From contig CARTDA010000004.1 of NCBI GenBank assembly GCA_949066965.1, forward strand, positions 1-64,000: DNA of 64,000 nucleotides, in the 5' to 3' direction. The first letter of the stretch is position 1, and each line of letters opens with the position of its first letter. The position numbers were made by a program, and so were the translations under genes. The DNA is from COE1 sp949066965 (GTDB lineage: Bacteria; Bacillota; Clostridia; Lachnospirales; Lachnospiraceae). The notes below the pieces were generated by a model that saw nothing but the letters and a program-made list of their open reading frames with translations, made no database searches and was not told the DNA's origin. Shown here piece after piece: positions 16,709 to 26,043 of this stretch.

Positions 16709-16733
16709 CGGACTGCCCGGAAGGCAGTCCGTC
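16707..16733. terminator. bidirectional terminator hairpin
   Basis: An 11-bp perfect stem GACGGACTGCC/GGCAGTCCGTC with a 5-base loop lies between two convergent genes. Confidence 0.7.
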
Positions 16734-16741
16734 GGGTAATG

Positions 16742-17632
16742 TTACGCATTTTTCCGGACAGGAACCCACAGCTCGCAGAACAGGTTTTTTTCTCCGCATT
16801 CAAAATAAATCTCGTAGTCGGTGTCTTCTGTCTGCGTGTATCCGGTCTGGGGCGAAAACTCCTTGAAGAATTTGCTCCATGTCTCCCCGAGACAGTCCCC
16901 GTCGGAACCAAAGCATTTGAACACGGCATAGTCTGCCGGATCTGTCTCCCACAGGGTGTACCCATCTGCCAGTAAGGCATCCAGTTTGGATACATCAGTG
17001 TCTTCATCGCGCAGGATGCCAATACCGTAATGAAAATGGGTTTCATTCATCCTTGTGGGGCTGCACAGGCCGTACAGGTCACGTTTTCCCTCCGGGCGAA
17101 GCGATTTTATGCGGTCGAGCAGATTTTTTTCGCCGCATTCTGTCCAGAAGTCGGGAATGCTGTGGTCGTTGTCGTCATTGATAATCTCGTTGGGAAAAGC
17201 CCGCACAACTGCGATAAACTGCTGGCGTTCCCTGTGTTCCATTCTGTAGTCCATTATATTACCACCTTCCAATGTTATTTTTATCACAAGGGGACTGAAC
17301 AGATGAAGCTTCGCGCCTTTTTGTTTTGCCTGCTTCGGCGTGGAGCCGTGAAACCGCGAGAAGGCTTTTGAGAAGCTCTCCGGGGATTCGTAGCCGTACT
17401 TGTAGGCGGCGTCCGTCACCGACAGGTCGGTCTCCTGGAGCTCTTGCGCGGCAAGTGTGAGACGCCGGCTCCTGAGATATTCGTTGGCGGTCATTCCGGC
17501 GATAAAGCTGAATGTCCGGTGAAAGTTGTAGCCGGACATATGGACGCTTTTGGCGACATCCACATAGTTGATATCTTCAAGGATATGTTCCTCCATATAG
17601 GAGATTGCCTGCTGGATAAGCTGTACTGACAT
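16742..17632 (-). CDS. AraC-family regulator with GyrI-like effector domain
   Basis: This protein of about 296 residues has an N-terminal AraC DNA-binding domain (about 1-100). The two helix-turn-helix units include VDVAKSVHMSGYNFHRTFSF and VTDAAYKYGYESPESFSKAF. A GyrI-like/SOUL-type small-molecule-binding domain (about 115-296) follows, containing HFHYGIGILRDED and ADYAVFKCFG. Such proteins sense drug-like or lipophilic compounds and control efflux or detoxification genes. The start at 17632 is chosen because AAGGAGGG lies 8 bases upstream; an upstream in-frame ATG at 17656 lacks one. No obvious target operon adjoins it. Confidence 0.85.
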   Translation of the reverse strand: MSVQLIQQAISYMEEHILEDINYVDVAKSVHMSGYNFHRTFSFIAGMTANEYLRSRRLTLAAQELQETDLSVTDAAYKYGYESPESFSKAFSRFHGSTPKQAKQKGAKLHLFSPLVIKITLEGGNIMDYRMEHRERQQFIAVVRAFPNEIINDDNDHSIPDFWTECGEKNLLDRIKSLRPEGKRDLYGLCSPTRMNETHFHYGIGILRDEDTDVSKLDALLADGYTLWETDPADYAVFKCFGSDGDCLGETWSKFFKEFSPQTGYTQTEDTDYEIYFECGEKNLFCELWVPVRKNA

Positions 17633-17724
17633 CGTTTTGTCCCTCCTTGTGTACATTTAGTATAATGGATGGCGGCTGAAAAGTCCTGTCCTTGTTTGCA
17701 CCAGTTTGCCCTGATTTCAAACAA

Positions 17725-17764
17725 CAGGGGAGGCGGCAGCTCATGTGAGTTACAGCCTCCCCTG
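17725..17764 (-). terminator. terminator hairpin
   Basis: CAGGGGAGGC (17725-17734) pairs with GCCTCCCCTG (17755-17764). It lies just past the stop of the minus-strand gene at 17772. Confidence 0.5.
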
Positions 17765-17771
17765 CAGTTTA

Positions 17772-18029
17772 TTACCGATATACAATATTTTTAATGGTAC
17801 TGTACGCCAGACCATACTGTTCCGAAAGCATCCCGACGGAACAGCCTTGTTGAAAAAGCCTCCGAATCTCCTCATTGCGCGTCTGATAAAAAAGCCGCGA
17901 ACCGCTGGCGGCGCCCCATTCCCTTTTTGTTGAAATTTTTGGAATATATAGGAGTTCCCCATCGGCGTAAGCCTGAAGCTCCTTCAACAAGTTCTCCGGC
18001 AGTATTTCTGCTGCATTGATGTATTTCAT
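17772..18029 (-). CDS. CD3324-family small HTH protein
   Basis: This 85-residue protein matches the CD3324/Mor-like family: a start MKYINAAEILPENLLKELQ, the conserved QAYADGELLYIPK segment, and a C-terminal helix-turn-helix (EEIRRLFQQGCSVGMLSEQY, then GLAYSTIKNIVY). It presumably binds DNA; targets are unknown. An AAGGAG ribosome site lies 8 bases before the ATG. A stand-alone gene. Confidence 0.8.
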   Translation of the reverse strand: MKYINAAEILPENLLKELQAYADGELLYIPKISTKREWGAASGSRLFYQTRNEEIRRLFQQGCSVGMLSEQYGLAYSTIKNIVYR

Positions 18030-18157
18030 TTTTACCGCTCCTTATTTATAGAACCATGTCCCAGAGCATTTTTCAAACACGCCCTGGCATAACGATTTGC
18101 ATAAATAAAGTGCAGAAACAGCAGAACCGATATAGCCGCTGTGAAGTGGTTTTGTAT

Positions 18158-18268
18158 TTAGTCAGTTGGCTGCCGCCCATACAGAGTGCTATATGCCTGC
18201 TGTTCTGCATGGGCAAAAGGGCTCTTGGCACCGTTTTGGCGCAGCGCCTGCCATGTTCGCCTTCTCAT
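18158..18268 (-). CDS. possible 36-residue basic small protein
   Basis: A short frame starting MRRRTWQALRQNGAKSPFAH is preceded by AAAGGAGTG with an 8-base spacer on the minus strand. It is basic and has no signal segment. Only the ribosome site and length support it. Confidence 0.3.
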   Translation of the reverse strand: MRRRTWQALRQNGAKSPFAHAEQQAYSTLYGRQPTD

Positions 18269-18368
18269 GGATTTATCACTCCTTTCCGATGTTTTTCCTA
18301 TATACAAATTTACTATACACAAAAACGACAGAAAATACAATATTTTTAAAACCACCCCTATTTTCACA

Positions 18369-18397
18369 TTGCTATCACAATGGAATGTAAGTATAAT
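18369..18397 (+). promoter_or_regulatory. probable sigma-A promoter
   Basis: TTGCTA (18369-18374), 17 bases and TATAAT (18392-18397) lie upstream of the two-gene unit at 18445. Confidence 0.6.
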
Positions 18398-18444
18398 AAA
18401 AGAAGAAAAATTTTAACATGTCTGGGGGAGGGGTGGAATCAAGC

Positions 18445-18864
18445 ATGTCATTCACAGTCCATGTAAAAATGAAAAAGCTGGGAAAGCAGAACCGCGTGGA
18501 TATCGCGCCGGTTGTGTTTGAACTTGACGAGAAGCCGCAGACTGTCCGTGAGCTTCTCGTGAACCTGACAAGACTCGGCGTCAGGCAGTACAATGAGCGG
18601 AAGGACGAGGGGCAGCTTCTGGCGTATCTGACAAAGGAGGAAATCGCGGCGCAGGCATCGCGCGGAAAGATTTCCTCCGGTCTGCGCGGCGGTGCGGACG
18701 CGGTGGAGGACAAGGCTGTCGAAAATACGCTGCAATGCTTTGAGGACGGCATTTACCGCGTGTTTGCGGGCGAGGAGGAGCTGACCGCCCTTTCCGATGC
18801 AATTCCGTGGAAAGATGATATCGTATTTACATTCATTCGTCTGACAATGTTATCGGGGTGGTAA
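18445..18864 (+). CDS. small conserved partner of the DUF4132-like protein
   Basis: This protein of about 139 residues starts at ATG 18445, chosen because GGGGAGGGGTGG lies just upstream; the in-frame ATG at 18418 has no ribosome site. It begins MSFTVHVKMKKLGKQNRVDI and contains PQTVRELLVNLTRLGVRQYN, suggesting a ubiquitin-like or small alpha/beta fold, and ends IVFTFIRLTMLSGW. No family name is known to me. It is 18 bases from the giant gene, so the two are surely co-transcribed and probably interact. Confidence 0.7.
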   Translation: MSFTVHVKMKKLGKQNRVDIAPVVFELDEKPQTVRELLVNLTRLGVRQYNERKDEGQLLAYLTKEEIAAQASRGKISSGLRGGADAVEDKAVENTLQCFEDGIYRVFAGEEELTALSDAIPWKDDIVFTFIRLTMLSGW

Positions 18865-18882
18865 GTTTAAGGAGGAATACAG

Positions 18883-21800
18883 ATGGCAGGATTTACTTAT
18901 GATTCCAGAAGAAGGCTGACGGAATCAATGCAGCAGGTGTTTAAGGAAAAAGGAGCGCACCTTTCCGAACAGGAACGCAAGATGCTTCCGGACGGATATT
19001 ATTATAACATGCCGCAGGATTTGTGCGCGGAGATGCGCCAGCTTTTGCGGCAGAGCAAGACCGGGAAGCTGAGCGACCTGTACCGCAGTACATACAAAAA
19101 TGTGGTGGATGTCTGCGTGGCGCAGGCGCGTCAGGCGGAATTTTATGACGCGCTCGACGCGATGAACTGTTACCAGATGACGGCGGGATGGTACCGCAGG
19201 AGCCTGCGCTCGGGCAGCTACCTTCCGTTTGTGGAGAACAGCATCCGGCTGCTGCGGGCATATGCGTATCTGGAATTTTATGGCGGGAACCTTGCGGCAG
19301 TCCTGACCGGAACCATTTCGGAGGAGCTGTACGACCATGCGCGAAGCGAGTTTGCGTACTCGTGGATTCTGGCGGCGCAGATTGACCGGGGGGAGGAAGA
19401 GACCATCCAGGCGGTCAGGGACATTCTCTTTGGCGAGGGCAACACGCTGATGATGAGCCGCGAGCTGGTTCGCGGTATCGTGATGTCGAGGAGCCAGGCG
19501 CTGTATCAGGATCTCGGGAAATTCCTGCTGGCGGCGCGGCTGCAGGAGGGCGCGCGCCAGGTCGTCTGTGAAACGATGGACGAGGGCAGGCCGGAGGCGT
19601 TTCTGTATCTGTTCTCCGTGATCGAGGAAAATGACCTGATTCGCTATTCGTCCGTCAAGCGGGCAGTCAGTACATGGATTGGTATTTTTAATGAAAAGAG
19701 TGTGGACCGCATCAGCGGCAAGCTGCTGCGGATGATGGGGCAGTGCCTGCGGGACACGGATTTTTTGGAGGGGCAGCTTGCGTCGGACGATGCCGTTGCC
19801 ATCAGCTGCGCGCTCTGGGCAAAGGGCTTTTACAATGCGGAGGACGCGGTGGAGACGGTTGTCGCGCTTATCCGAAACGGCACAAGGCATCAGAAGATGA
19901 CGGCATCCTACTTCTGCCATTCCTTGCAGGATGAGAACTTGCAGATGCGCGTGGCGAAGGAGGTTCTGCTCTCCTGTCCGGAGGATTTGGAGCTTGTCGC
20001 GTGTTTCCTGCCCTGTTTTATGTCGTCAGGGAAAACGCAGCTCTATGCCCTGATTCGGGGAGAGGATGAGTACAATTACAGCTTTGGCGATGGCGAAGTG
20101 CGCAAACCAAAGCCCCTGTCGCCGGAGCCCCTGTTTCAGGACAGCGCCGAGGCAGAAGCCGTCTATGGAATTTTAAAGGGGATTTTAGGGCGGATTCCGA
20201 AAAAAGGCCTGAAGCTCTCGCCCTGCATTTTTCCATGGCATGAGGTCGAGATGAGTCTGTCGGACATTGCGGAGCGCATCTGTGTGATTGCGTGGATGCT
20301 GCAAAAGGACGACTATCTGGATGAGGCTGCCGGATGGATTTCGCTTGTCGGTCAGGGAAAAAGCTACAATGCGTCAAGGGCCGCTGCTGCGCGGGTGCTG
20401 CTCTATCATCCCACATCAGAGGCGCGTAAAAAAGTCCTGTTTGAACTGCTGCACAACGCGGAGGAATACACGAACAAGGCGGCGTACAGGCTGACGGCGG
20501 ACATCGAGCTTACCGTGGAGGACTACAGGCAGATTGAACAGAATCTGAACTACAAAAAGGGGCGCTCCGGAACGCTGAAGCTGCTGCGCAGGCAGGATGG
20601 GCAGAGCCTGGCGGAGTGCATCCAGCGGCTTCTTGCGCAGAAGTCCGAGGAGTGTCATATGGGGGCGCTTGACCTTGCCCTGGGGCTGCAAAAGAAGGAC
20701 AAGGTGGCTTTTGCGGCAGTCATTCCCGCGCTTCGGGCGCTGAAAAACCCGACCGGAAAGGAACAGGTGCTTTTGGATGAGCTGCTGGGCGAAGGAAGCG
20801 GGGCGCAGGACATTTTGAATCTGCCGGGATATGGGCTGTATGATGTAGAAAAGGAATGGATTATCCCGGAAATTGACGTGGATGGAAGCGGTGCCGAAAA
20901 GCTTTTTGCGGATGGGGAGGATGTGTATATCCGTGTCCTGAAAAAGCTGGACAGTCTGATTGACGAGAACCGCGAGCGTGAATACAAGACCGCGTGGGGC
21001 GATGACCAGATGCTTGGAAACGGTCTGAAGGTTATAAACTGGCAGGGCGGCGAGACCCTGGACAGATATCCGTTCCGGGCGCTCTGGGAAAACTTTTATG
21101 AGACGGAAATCCAGTCGCCGCAGCGGCTGCTCGAGGTACAGCTGTATTGCAAATGTATCGGTCTGAGGAGCGACTATAAGCGTAATGCCGGACTGTACCA
21201 AAAGGTCTTTGGGTATGCATTTTCCAATCTTGCCGTAGGGTTTACTTATTCCGGACAGGTAGTCGATATCATTTCCGCACTGCATGACCATTACGTAACG
21301 CGCTCGCTGCGGGTGCATTTCGGTCTGTGTGTGACGGCAAAGCTGTTCTCCCTGCTGGACAGCTCCAACGATTTGTTTACGGTCGAGGAAGAGCGCTGGG
21401 GTACGAAGTATGTTTATACCAGGCGTGCACTGGACTTGCCGGTTTTCAGTGATATGTGCCAGTGCCTTGGCGCCGCAAAGGGAGAGGACTGGGGAAATGC
21501 CCTCGCGCTGCGTTTCCGGCTGCAGCAGTACTATCACGAACAGCATGCGCGGGAAGTGGCGCCGCAGTACGGATATTATCGCTGGCAGCAGAATTATCTG
21601 GCGCTTTCGGATTATGTGCAGTGTTATGTACGCGGCATCTGGGACAAGGACTTGTTTTATAAGGCAGTGTTTACATATTGCGATATGGGAAGCCTGCTGG
21701 ATCCGGTCAGCACGGTAGAGCAGAAAGGGGCAGTTTCCTCACAGGCGGGAAACCGCGGGGTATATGACTTTTTTGGCTATCAGGCAATTCCGCTCGTGGA

Positions 21801-23982
21801 CGGCAAGTACCACTTCGATGAAATCAGGGATGAGATGCCCGAGATGGTGTTCGCCCACACGCTGTACAGCGAACTGATTCCGGTTGTTTTGGAGGTGGAG
21901 CTAAAGCGCGGCGAACAGACGACGCCTTTTTCAAAGGACATTCACCGGATTCGTGTCATTTATGGCATTGACTATATGATACGGATTCTGACGGCGCTCG
22001 GAAAGGATCCGTTGCAGCGCAGCAGCTATTATTATTCCTGTGATGACGACAGGCGCCACGTGCTCAGCCATCTGCTGAAGGTTTCCATGCCAAAGCCCGG
22101 GGAGACGGCGCAGGATTTGAAGCGGGCGCTGAAGGGGACGGACATCACGAAAAAACGCCTTGTGGAGCTTGCCATGTACGCGCAGCAGTGGCTTCCGATG
22201 GTTGAGGAATATCTTGAAATGCCTGGCTTTTCAAGTGCCTGTTATTATTTTATCGCGCATACCAGCGAGGGCTTTGACGACAAGGTGAAGTCGGTGATTG
22301 CAAAGTACACGCCGCTTTCGCCGGAGGAGCTGCGCGACGGCGCCTTTGACGTCCAGTGGTTTTTTGAGGCGTATGGGAAGCTTGGCGAGAAAAATTTCAT
22401 GATGCTCTACGATGCCGCCAAGTACTCGTCAACCGGAACGGCGCATGGGCGCGCGCGCAAATATGCGGACGCCGCGCTTGGAAAGGCAGACCGAAAGGCA
22501 CTGGAGGCGGAAATCGACGCGAAGCGGAACAAGGATCTATTGATGAGCATCGGACTGCTTCCCCTGCCGAAGCCGTCAAAGAAACGGGAGAAGGAGCTAT
22601 TAGACCGCTACCAGTTCATCCAGAAGTACAAAAAGGAAAGCAGGCAGTTTGGCGCGCAGCGGCGGGCAAGCGAGGGGCGTGCGGTCGAGATTGCCCTGCG
22701 CAACCTGAGCGTTAATGCCGGATTTACGGATGTGACGCGCCTGACACTGCGCATGGAAGGAAAGCTCGCGGAGCAGTCCGCGGAATGCTTCGACTGGCGG
22801 GCAGTGGGCGACATCGAAATCATGGTGCAGGTGGATGAGAACGGAAAGAGCTCCCTGCAGTGCAGAAAGGACGGTAAGCTGCAAAAATCCGTTCCGGCAA
22901 AGTACAAGAAGGACGAGACCGTGCTGCAATATCAGGCAGTCGTCAAAAAGTTAAAGGAGCAGTACAGCCGGACAAGGCAGATGATGGAGCAGGCGATGGA
23001 GGACAGAACCGCGTTCGAGGTCTGGGAGTTTCTGGAGCTGTACCAGAATCCGATAGCGCGCCCCATCACAGAGCCGCTTGTGGTGCGGACTGCGGGCGGG
23101 CAGGAGGTGCGTCTTGGATTTCTCACAAAGGACGGAATCGTGGACTATACTGGCGCCGTTTTTCCGGTGAAGCCGGAGGAGCAGATTTATATCGCGCATC
23201 CGTTTGATTTGTACAGCAGCGGGCACTGGCACGAGTACCAGAAGCTTTTGTTTGAAAGACAGATAAAACAGCCCTTTAAACAGGTGTTCCGCGAGCTTTA
23301 TGTGAAGCTGGACGAGGAGCTTGACAAGTATCATTCGATGCTGTTTTCCGGCAACCAGATACAGCCGCAGAAGACGGTCGGCGTCCTGCGGGGCAGGCGC
23401 TGGGTGGCGGACTACGAGGACGGCCTGCAAAAGATTTACTATAAGGAAGACATCGTTGCGTGCATTTACGCCATGGCGGACTGGTTCTCGCCGAGCGACA
23501 CGGAGGCGCCAACGCTGGAATATGTGGTATTTTCGGATCGCAGGACGGGCAAATCCCTGAAAATCAAGGAGATACCGGACATTGTTTACAGCGAGGTGAT
23601 GCGCGATGTCGATCTGGCTGTCAGCGTTGCCCATGCGGGCGGTGTCGACCCGGAGACAAGCCACTCGACAATCGAGATGCGCCGCGCGATTGTCGAATGC
23701 AATCTTGCCCTGTTCCGGACGAAAAATGTCCGTCTCGAGGGCAGCCACGCGATAATCAAGGGAAAGCTCGGCGAGTATACGGTGCATCTTGGAAGCGGCG
23801 TCGTGCACCAGCTTGGAAATGCCATGCTGTTTGTCGTGCCGGTTCACGCGCAGCAGCGCGGGCGCATCTTCCTGCCATTTGTGGACGATGATCCCAAGAC
23901 GGCGGAAATCATGTCAAAGATTTTGCTGTTTGCGGAGGATGCGAAAATAAAGGACCCGAAAATTTTGGGGCAGATACAGTAA
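18883..23982 (+). CDS. giant DUF4132/DUF5724-like protein
   Basis: This 1699-residue soluble protein has no signal or membrane segments. The first 1250 or so residues are helical and repeat-like (HEAT/ARM-style). The C-terminal third has the DUF4132-type signature: KQPFKQVFRELYVKLDEEL, then VGVLRGRRWVADYEDGLQKI. A terminal domain follows (NVRLEGSHAIIKGKLGEYTV and GRIFLPFVDDDPKTAEIMSK). Relatives include the MolR-like proteins; function is unknown. The gene is much more G+C-rich than the average of the window. It follows its small partner directly and precedes a small membrane protein, which together may form a module. Family assignment is moderately sure; no activity can be stated. Confidence 0.75.
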   Translation: MAGFTYDSRRRLTESMQQVFKEKGAHLSEQERKMLPDGYYYNMPQDLCAEMRQLLRQSKTGKLSDLYRSTYKNVVDVCVAQARQAEFYDALDAMNCYQMTAGWYRRSLRSGSYLPFVENSIRLLRAYAYLEFYGGNLAAVLTGTISEELYDHARSEFAYSWILAAQIDRGEEETIQAVRDILFGEGNTLMMSRELVRGIVMSRSQALYQDLGKFLLAARLQEGARQVVCETMDEGRPEAFLYLFSVIEENDLIRYSSVKRAVSTWIGIFNEKSVDRISGKLLRMMGQCLRDTDFLEGQLASDDAVAISCALWAKGFYNAEDAVETVVALIRNGTRHQKMTASYFCHSLQDENLQMRVAKEVLLSCPEDLELVACFLPCFMSSGKTQLYALIRGEDEYNYSFGDGEVRKPKPLSPEPLFQDSAEAEAVYGILKGILGRIPKKGLKLSPCIFPWHEVEMSLSDIAERICVIAWMLQKDDYLDEAAGWISLVGQGKSYNASRAAAARVLLYHPTSEARKKVLFELLHNAEEYTNKAAYRLTADIELTVEDYRQIEQNLNYKKGRSGTLKLLRRQDGQSLAECIQRLLAQKSEECHMGALDLALGLQKKDKVAFAAVIPALRALKNPTGKEQVLLDELLGEGSGAQDILNLPGYGLYDVEKEWIIPEIDVDGSGAEKLFADGEDVYIRVLKKLDSLIDENREREYKTAWGDDQMLGNGLKVINWQGGETLDRYPFRALWENFYETEIQSPQRLLEVQLYCKCIGLRSDYKRNAGLYQKVFGYAFSNLAVGFTYSGQVVDIISALHDHYVTRSLRVHFGLCVTAKLFSLLDSSNDLFTVEEERWGTKYVYTRRALDLPVFSDMCQCLGAAKGEDWGNALALRFRLQQYYHEQHAREVAPQYGYYRWQQNYLALSDYVQCYVRGIWDKDLFYKAVFTYCDMGSLLDPVSTVEQKGAVSSQAGNRGVYDFFGYQAIPLVDGKYHFDEIRDEMPEMVFAHTLYSELIPVVLEVELKRGEQTTPFSKDIHRIRVIYGIDYMIRILTALGKDPLQRSSYYYSCDDDRRHVLSHLLKVSMPKPGETAQDLKRALKGTDITKKRLVELAMYAQQWLPMVEEYLEMPGFSSACYYFIAHTSEGFDDKVKSVIAKYTPLSPEELRDGAFDVQWFFEAYGKLGEKNFMMLYDAAKYSSTGTAHGRARKYADAALGKADRKALEAEIDAKRNKDLLMSIGLLPLPKPSKKREKELLDRYQFIQKYKKESRQFGAQRRASEGRAVEIALRNLSVNAGFTDVTRLTLRMEGKLAEQSAECFDWRAVGDIEIMVQVDENGKSSLQCRKDGKLQKSVPAKYKKDETVLQYQAVVKKLKEQYSRTRQMMEQAMEDRTAFEVWEFLELYQNPIARPITEPLVVRTAGGQEVRLGFLTKDGIVDYTGAVFPVKPEEQIYIAHPFDLYSSGHWHEYQKLLFERQIKQPFKQVFRELYVKLDEELDKYHSMLFSGNQIQPQKTVGVLRGRRWVADYEDGLQKIYYKEDIVACIYAMADWFSPSDTEAPTLEYVVFSDRRTGKSLKIKEIPDIVYSEVMRDVDLAVSVAHAGGVDPETSHSTIEMRRAIVECNLALFRTKNVRLEGSHAIIKGKLGEYTVHLGSGVVHQLGNAMLFVVPVHAQQRGRIFLPFVDDDPKTAEIMSKILLFAEDAKIKDPKILGQIQ

Positions 23983-24012
23983 TAAGATGATTGGAATTGG
24001 AGGAAATTTGAA

Positions 24013-24429
24013 ATGAAAAAGAAAGCGATGCTTATGTGGATTTTATTTGTGGTATGTGTGATTGGCACGGTGGGTCTTCGATATCTTTCGGACAGGGAAG
24101 ATGTGGAGTATGAGGAGGTCACGGCAACGGTCATAAGCGCAGAGGAACACGTGCTTGAGAACCGCAAGGCCAACACCTCGTACACTTTCTACGATATCAC
24201 GGTGGAGTACGAGGGAGAGGAATACGCGCTCAAGAATGCACACAATGTCTATGAGTATCGCAGCGGAAGGGAGATTACGGCATACCTGTCGCGCGGCAGC
24301 CTGTATGCGAACATAGAGGGCGTGGAGTCCTCAACACCGCTGTTTTATGCCTATTTTGCGTTTCTGGTTGCGTCCTTCGTGATGCTTGGGGTGGCAATCA
24401 ATGAATCGGTAAAGGCAAGGCGGAGATAA
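24013..24429 (+). CDS. small two-helix membrane protein (DUF3592-like)
   Basis: This 138-residue protein has a transmembrane helix at each end (residues 5-22 and 112-130) and an extracytoplasmic beta-rich middle (TATVISAEEHV, YDITVEYEGEEYALKN), the layout of DUF3592 proteins. It is 30 bases downstream of the giant gene with GGAGGAAATT as ribosome site, so it is likely the third gene of that operon. Function is unknown. Confidence 0.65.
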   Translation: MKKKAMLMWILFVVCVIGTVGLRYLSDREDVEYEEVTATVISAEEHVLENRKANTSYTFYDITVEYEGEEYALKNAHNVYEYRSGREITAYLSRGSLYANIEGVESSTPLFYAYFAFLVASFVMLGVAINESVKARRR

Positions 24430-24460
24430 ATTTGGCATTGCGCCGAAGTTCCAAAGCAAA

Positions 24461-24493
24461 AGGTGTGGCAGACATTAGGAAACTGCCACACCT
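24461..24493. terminator. terminator hairpin between convergent genes
   Basis: AGGTGTGGCAG (24461-24471) pairs perfectly with CTGCCACACCT (24483-24493). It overlaps the stop codon of the ATPase gene on the other strand. Confidence 0.7.
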
Positions 24494-25289
24494 AAAGAAA
24501 CTGCTTTTCCTGGTGGAACCGTGACAAAAATTGTTTTGTGCGTTCCTCCTTCGGGTTTTCTATGACATCGCCCGGCGTTCCCTGCTCCAGGATTGTCCCA
24601 TTGTCCATAAAGATAACGTGGTCTGCGACATCCCGCGCAAATGCCATTTCGTGCGTGACAATAATCATCGTGGTTTCCTTGTCGGCAAGCGCGCGAATGA
24701 CCTGCAGCACCTCGCCGGTCAGCTCGGGGTCAAGCGCCGAGGTCGGTTCGTCAAAGCACAGGATGTCCGGTGTCAGCGCCAGTGCGCGTGCTATTGCGAC
24801 ACGCTGGCACTGACCGCCGGAAAGCTGGTGCGGATAGTTTTCCATCCGGTCGGCAAGCCCCATCTGGCACAGCAGCTCCTTTGCCTGCTGCTCGATGGCG
24901 AGCAGACGTTCCTTTTTCTGCGCCTTGTAGTCTGGCGCTTCCTTTGCAAGCAGCTGCCCTGCGAGCATGACGTTTTGCAGTGCGGTGTACTGCGGAAACA
25001 GGTTGAACGACTGGAACACGAGACCAAAATGAAGGCGTTTCCGGCGGATGTCCTGCTCCTTTGTGGTGGCGGGATTGGCAGCGTCAAACAGCGTCTCCCC
25101 ATTTACGGCAATCATGCCGCCGTCCGGTTTTTCCAGAAAGTTCAGGCAGCGCAGAAGCGTTGTCTTGCCGCTTCCCGAGGAACCGATAATCGACACGGTC
25201 TGTCCCTTTTCCATGGAAAAACTGATATCCTTCAATACCGGGGTCTTTTCAAATGTTTTCTGAATATGCCGTACTTCTAAAATAGCCAT
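24492..25289 (-). CDS. polar amino-acid ABC importer, ATP-binding subunit
   Basis: This protein of about 265 residues has Walker A GSSGSGKTT, signature LSGGQCQRVAIARAL, Walker B ILCFDEPTSALDPE and the H-loop VTHEM, typical of GlnQ/HisP-type ATPases of PAAT importers. The start at 25289 (MAILEVRHIQKTF) is preferred over 25301, whose ATG is only one base after AAGGAG. It is the last gene of the three-gene minus-strand importer operon. It hydrolyses ATP to drive uptake of an amino acid by the permease at 25324 and the lipoprotein at 26044. Confidence 0.92.
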   Translation of the reverse strand: MAILEVRHIQKTFEKTPVLKDISFSMEKGQTVSIIGSSGSGKTTLLRCLNFLEKPDGGMIAVNGETLFDAANPATTKEQDIRRKRLHFGLVFQSFNLFPQYTALQNVMLAGQLLAKEAPDYKAQKKERLLAIEQQAKELLCQMGLADRMENYPHQLSGGQCQRVAIARALALTPDILCFDEPTSALDPELTGEVLQVIRALADKETTMIIVTHEMAFARDVADHVIFMDNGTILEQGTPGDVIENPKEERTKQFLSRFHQEKQFL

Positions 25290-25323
25290 ATTAATAACCA
25301 TGCTCCTTTTTCACACTATCTCC

Positions 25324-26010
25324 TTACTTAAAGTAATCCAGCCGCTTTTCAAGGTATCCTAAAAGGGTTGTAAGAATCCCGTTCCAAATCAGATAATAGA
25401 CTGCGGTAAAAAACAGCGGCCAGATGGCTCCTGAAATTCCCTGGGAACCTTTCAGAAAAGACTGCCCTGCCCAGATGATTTCCTGCAATGCGATAATGCG
25501 GGCAAGGGAAGTGTCCTTTACCAGGGTGATGATTTCATTGGACATTGGAGGAACAATTCGTTTTACCATCTGCAGCAGCTTGATTTTAAAAAAAATCTGT
25601 GTTTTTGTCATGCCGAGCACAAGCCCTGCCTCGGTCTGCCCGATGGGAATGGACTGGATGCCGCCGCGGTATATTTCTGAAAAATAACATGCGTAGTTTA
25701 ATATAAAGGATACACTGGCTGCCAGAAAGCGTCCGCTTTCGCCGCTGCCCCAGATGGGGGTATGCAGAATCAGCCCCGGAAAATAGTATATAATCAGCAG
25801 CTGAATCATGAGCGGGGTGCCCCGTATAATCCACACGACAAATCTTGAGAGGTATTTCAGCGGCTTAAAGTGGGACATCGAACCAAACGCAATGAGCAGA
25901 CCGAGCGGGAATGCGCCGATGAGCGTGACAAAAAACAGTTTTAGGGTCTGTAAAAAACCGATATTAAGCGAGCGGATAACGATTGGAAATTGTTCAATAA
26001 TCAGTTGCAT
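25324..26010 (-). CDS. polar amino-acid ABC importer, permease subunit
   Basis: This 228-residue permease of the HisM/GlnP class has about five membrane segments (FLQTLKLFFVTLIGAFPLGL first) and an EAA loop, EIYRGGIQSIPIGQTEAGLV, that docks the ATPase. A single permease gene implies a homodimer. GGAG lies 7 bases before the ATG. It is the middle gene of the operon; the spacing of about 34 bases to each neighbour is normal. Confidence 0.92.
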   Translation of the reverse strand: MQLIIEQFPIVIRSLNIGFLQTLKLFFVTLIGAFPLGLLIAFGSMSHFKPLKYLSRFVVWIIRGTPLMIQLLIIYYFPGLILHTPIWGSGESGRFLAASVSFILNYACYFSEIYRGGIQSIPIGQTEAGLVLGMTKTQIFFKIKLLQMVKRIVPPMSNEIITLVKDTSLARIIALQEIIWAGQSFLKGSQGISGAIWPLFFTAVYYLIWNGILTTLLGYLEKRLDYFK

Positions 26011-26043
26011 AAGGAATCTCCTGCTTCTTGTTCTCTTCTGGCG

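Larger units (their letters stand above)
18030..18417. other. 388-bp region without a firm gene
   Basis: It holds one possible short minus-strand gene (18158-18268) and the promoter for the downstream operon. Otherwise nothing recognisable was seen. Confidence 0.4.

Noticed and set aside
18925..23847. Several minus-strand frames of 300-376 codons
   Set aside because: They are mirror frames of the G+C-rich DUF4132-like gene; composition explains their length.
24531..25280. Long plus-strand reading frame
   Set aside because: It lies antisense to the well-supported amino-acid ABC ATPase, has no ribosome site and no family features.
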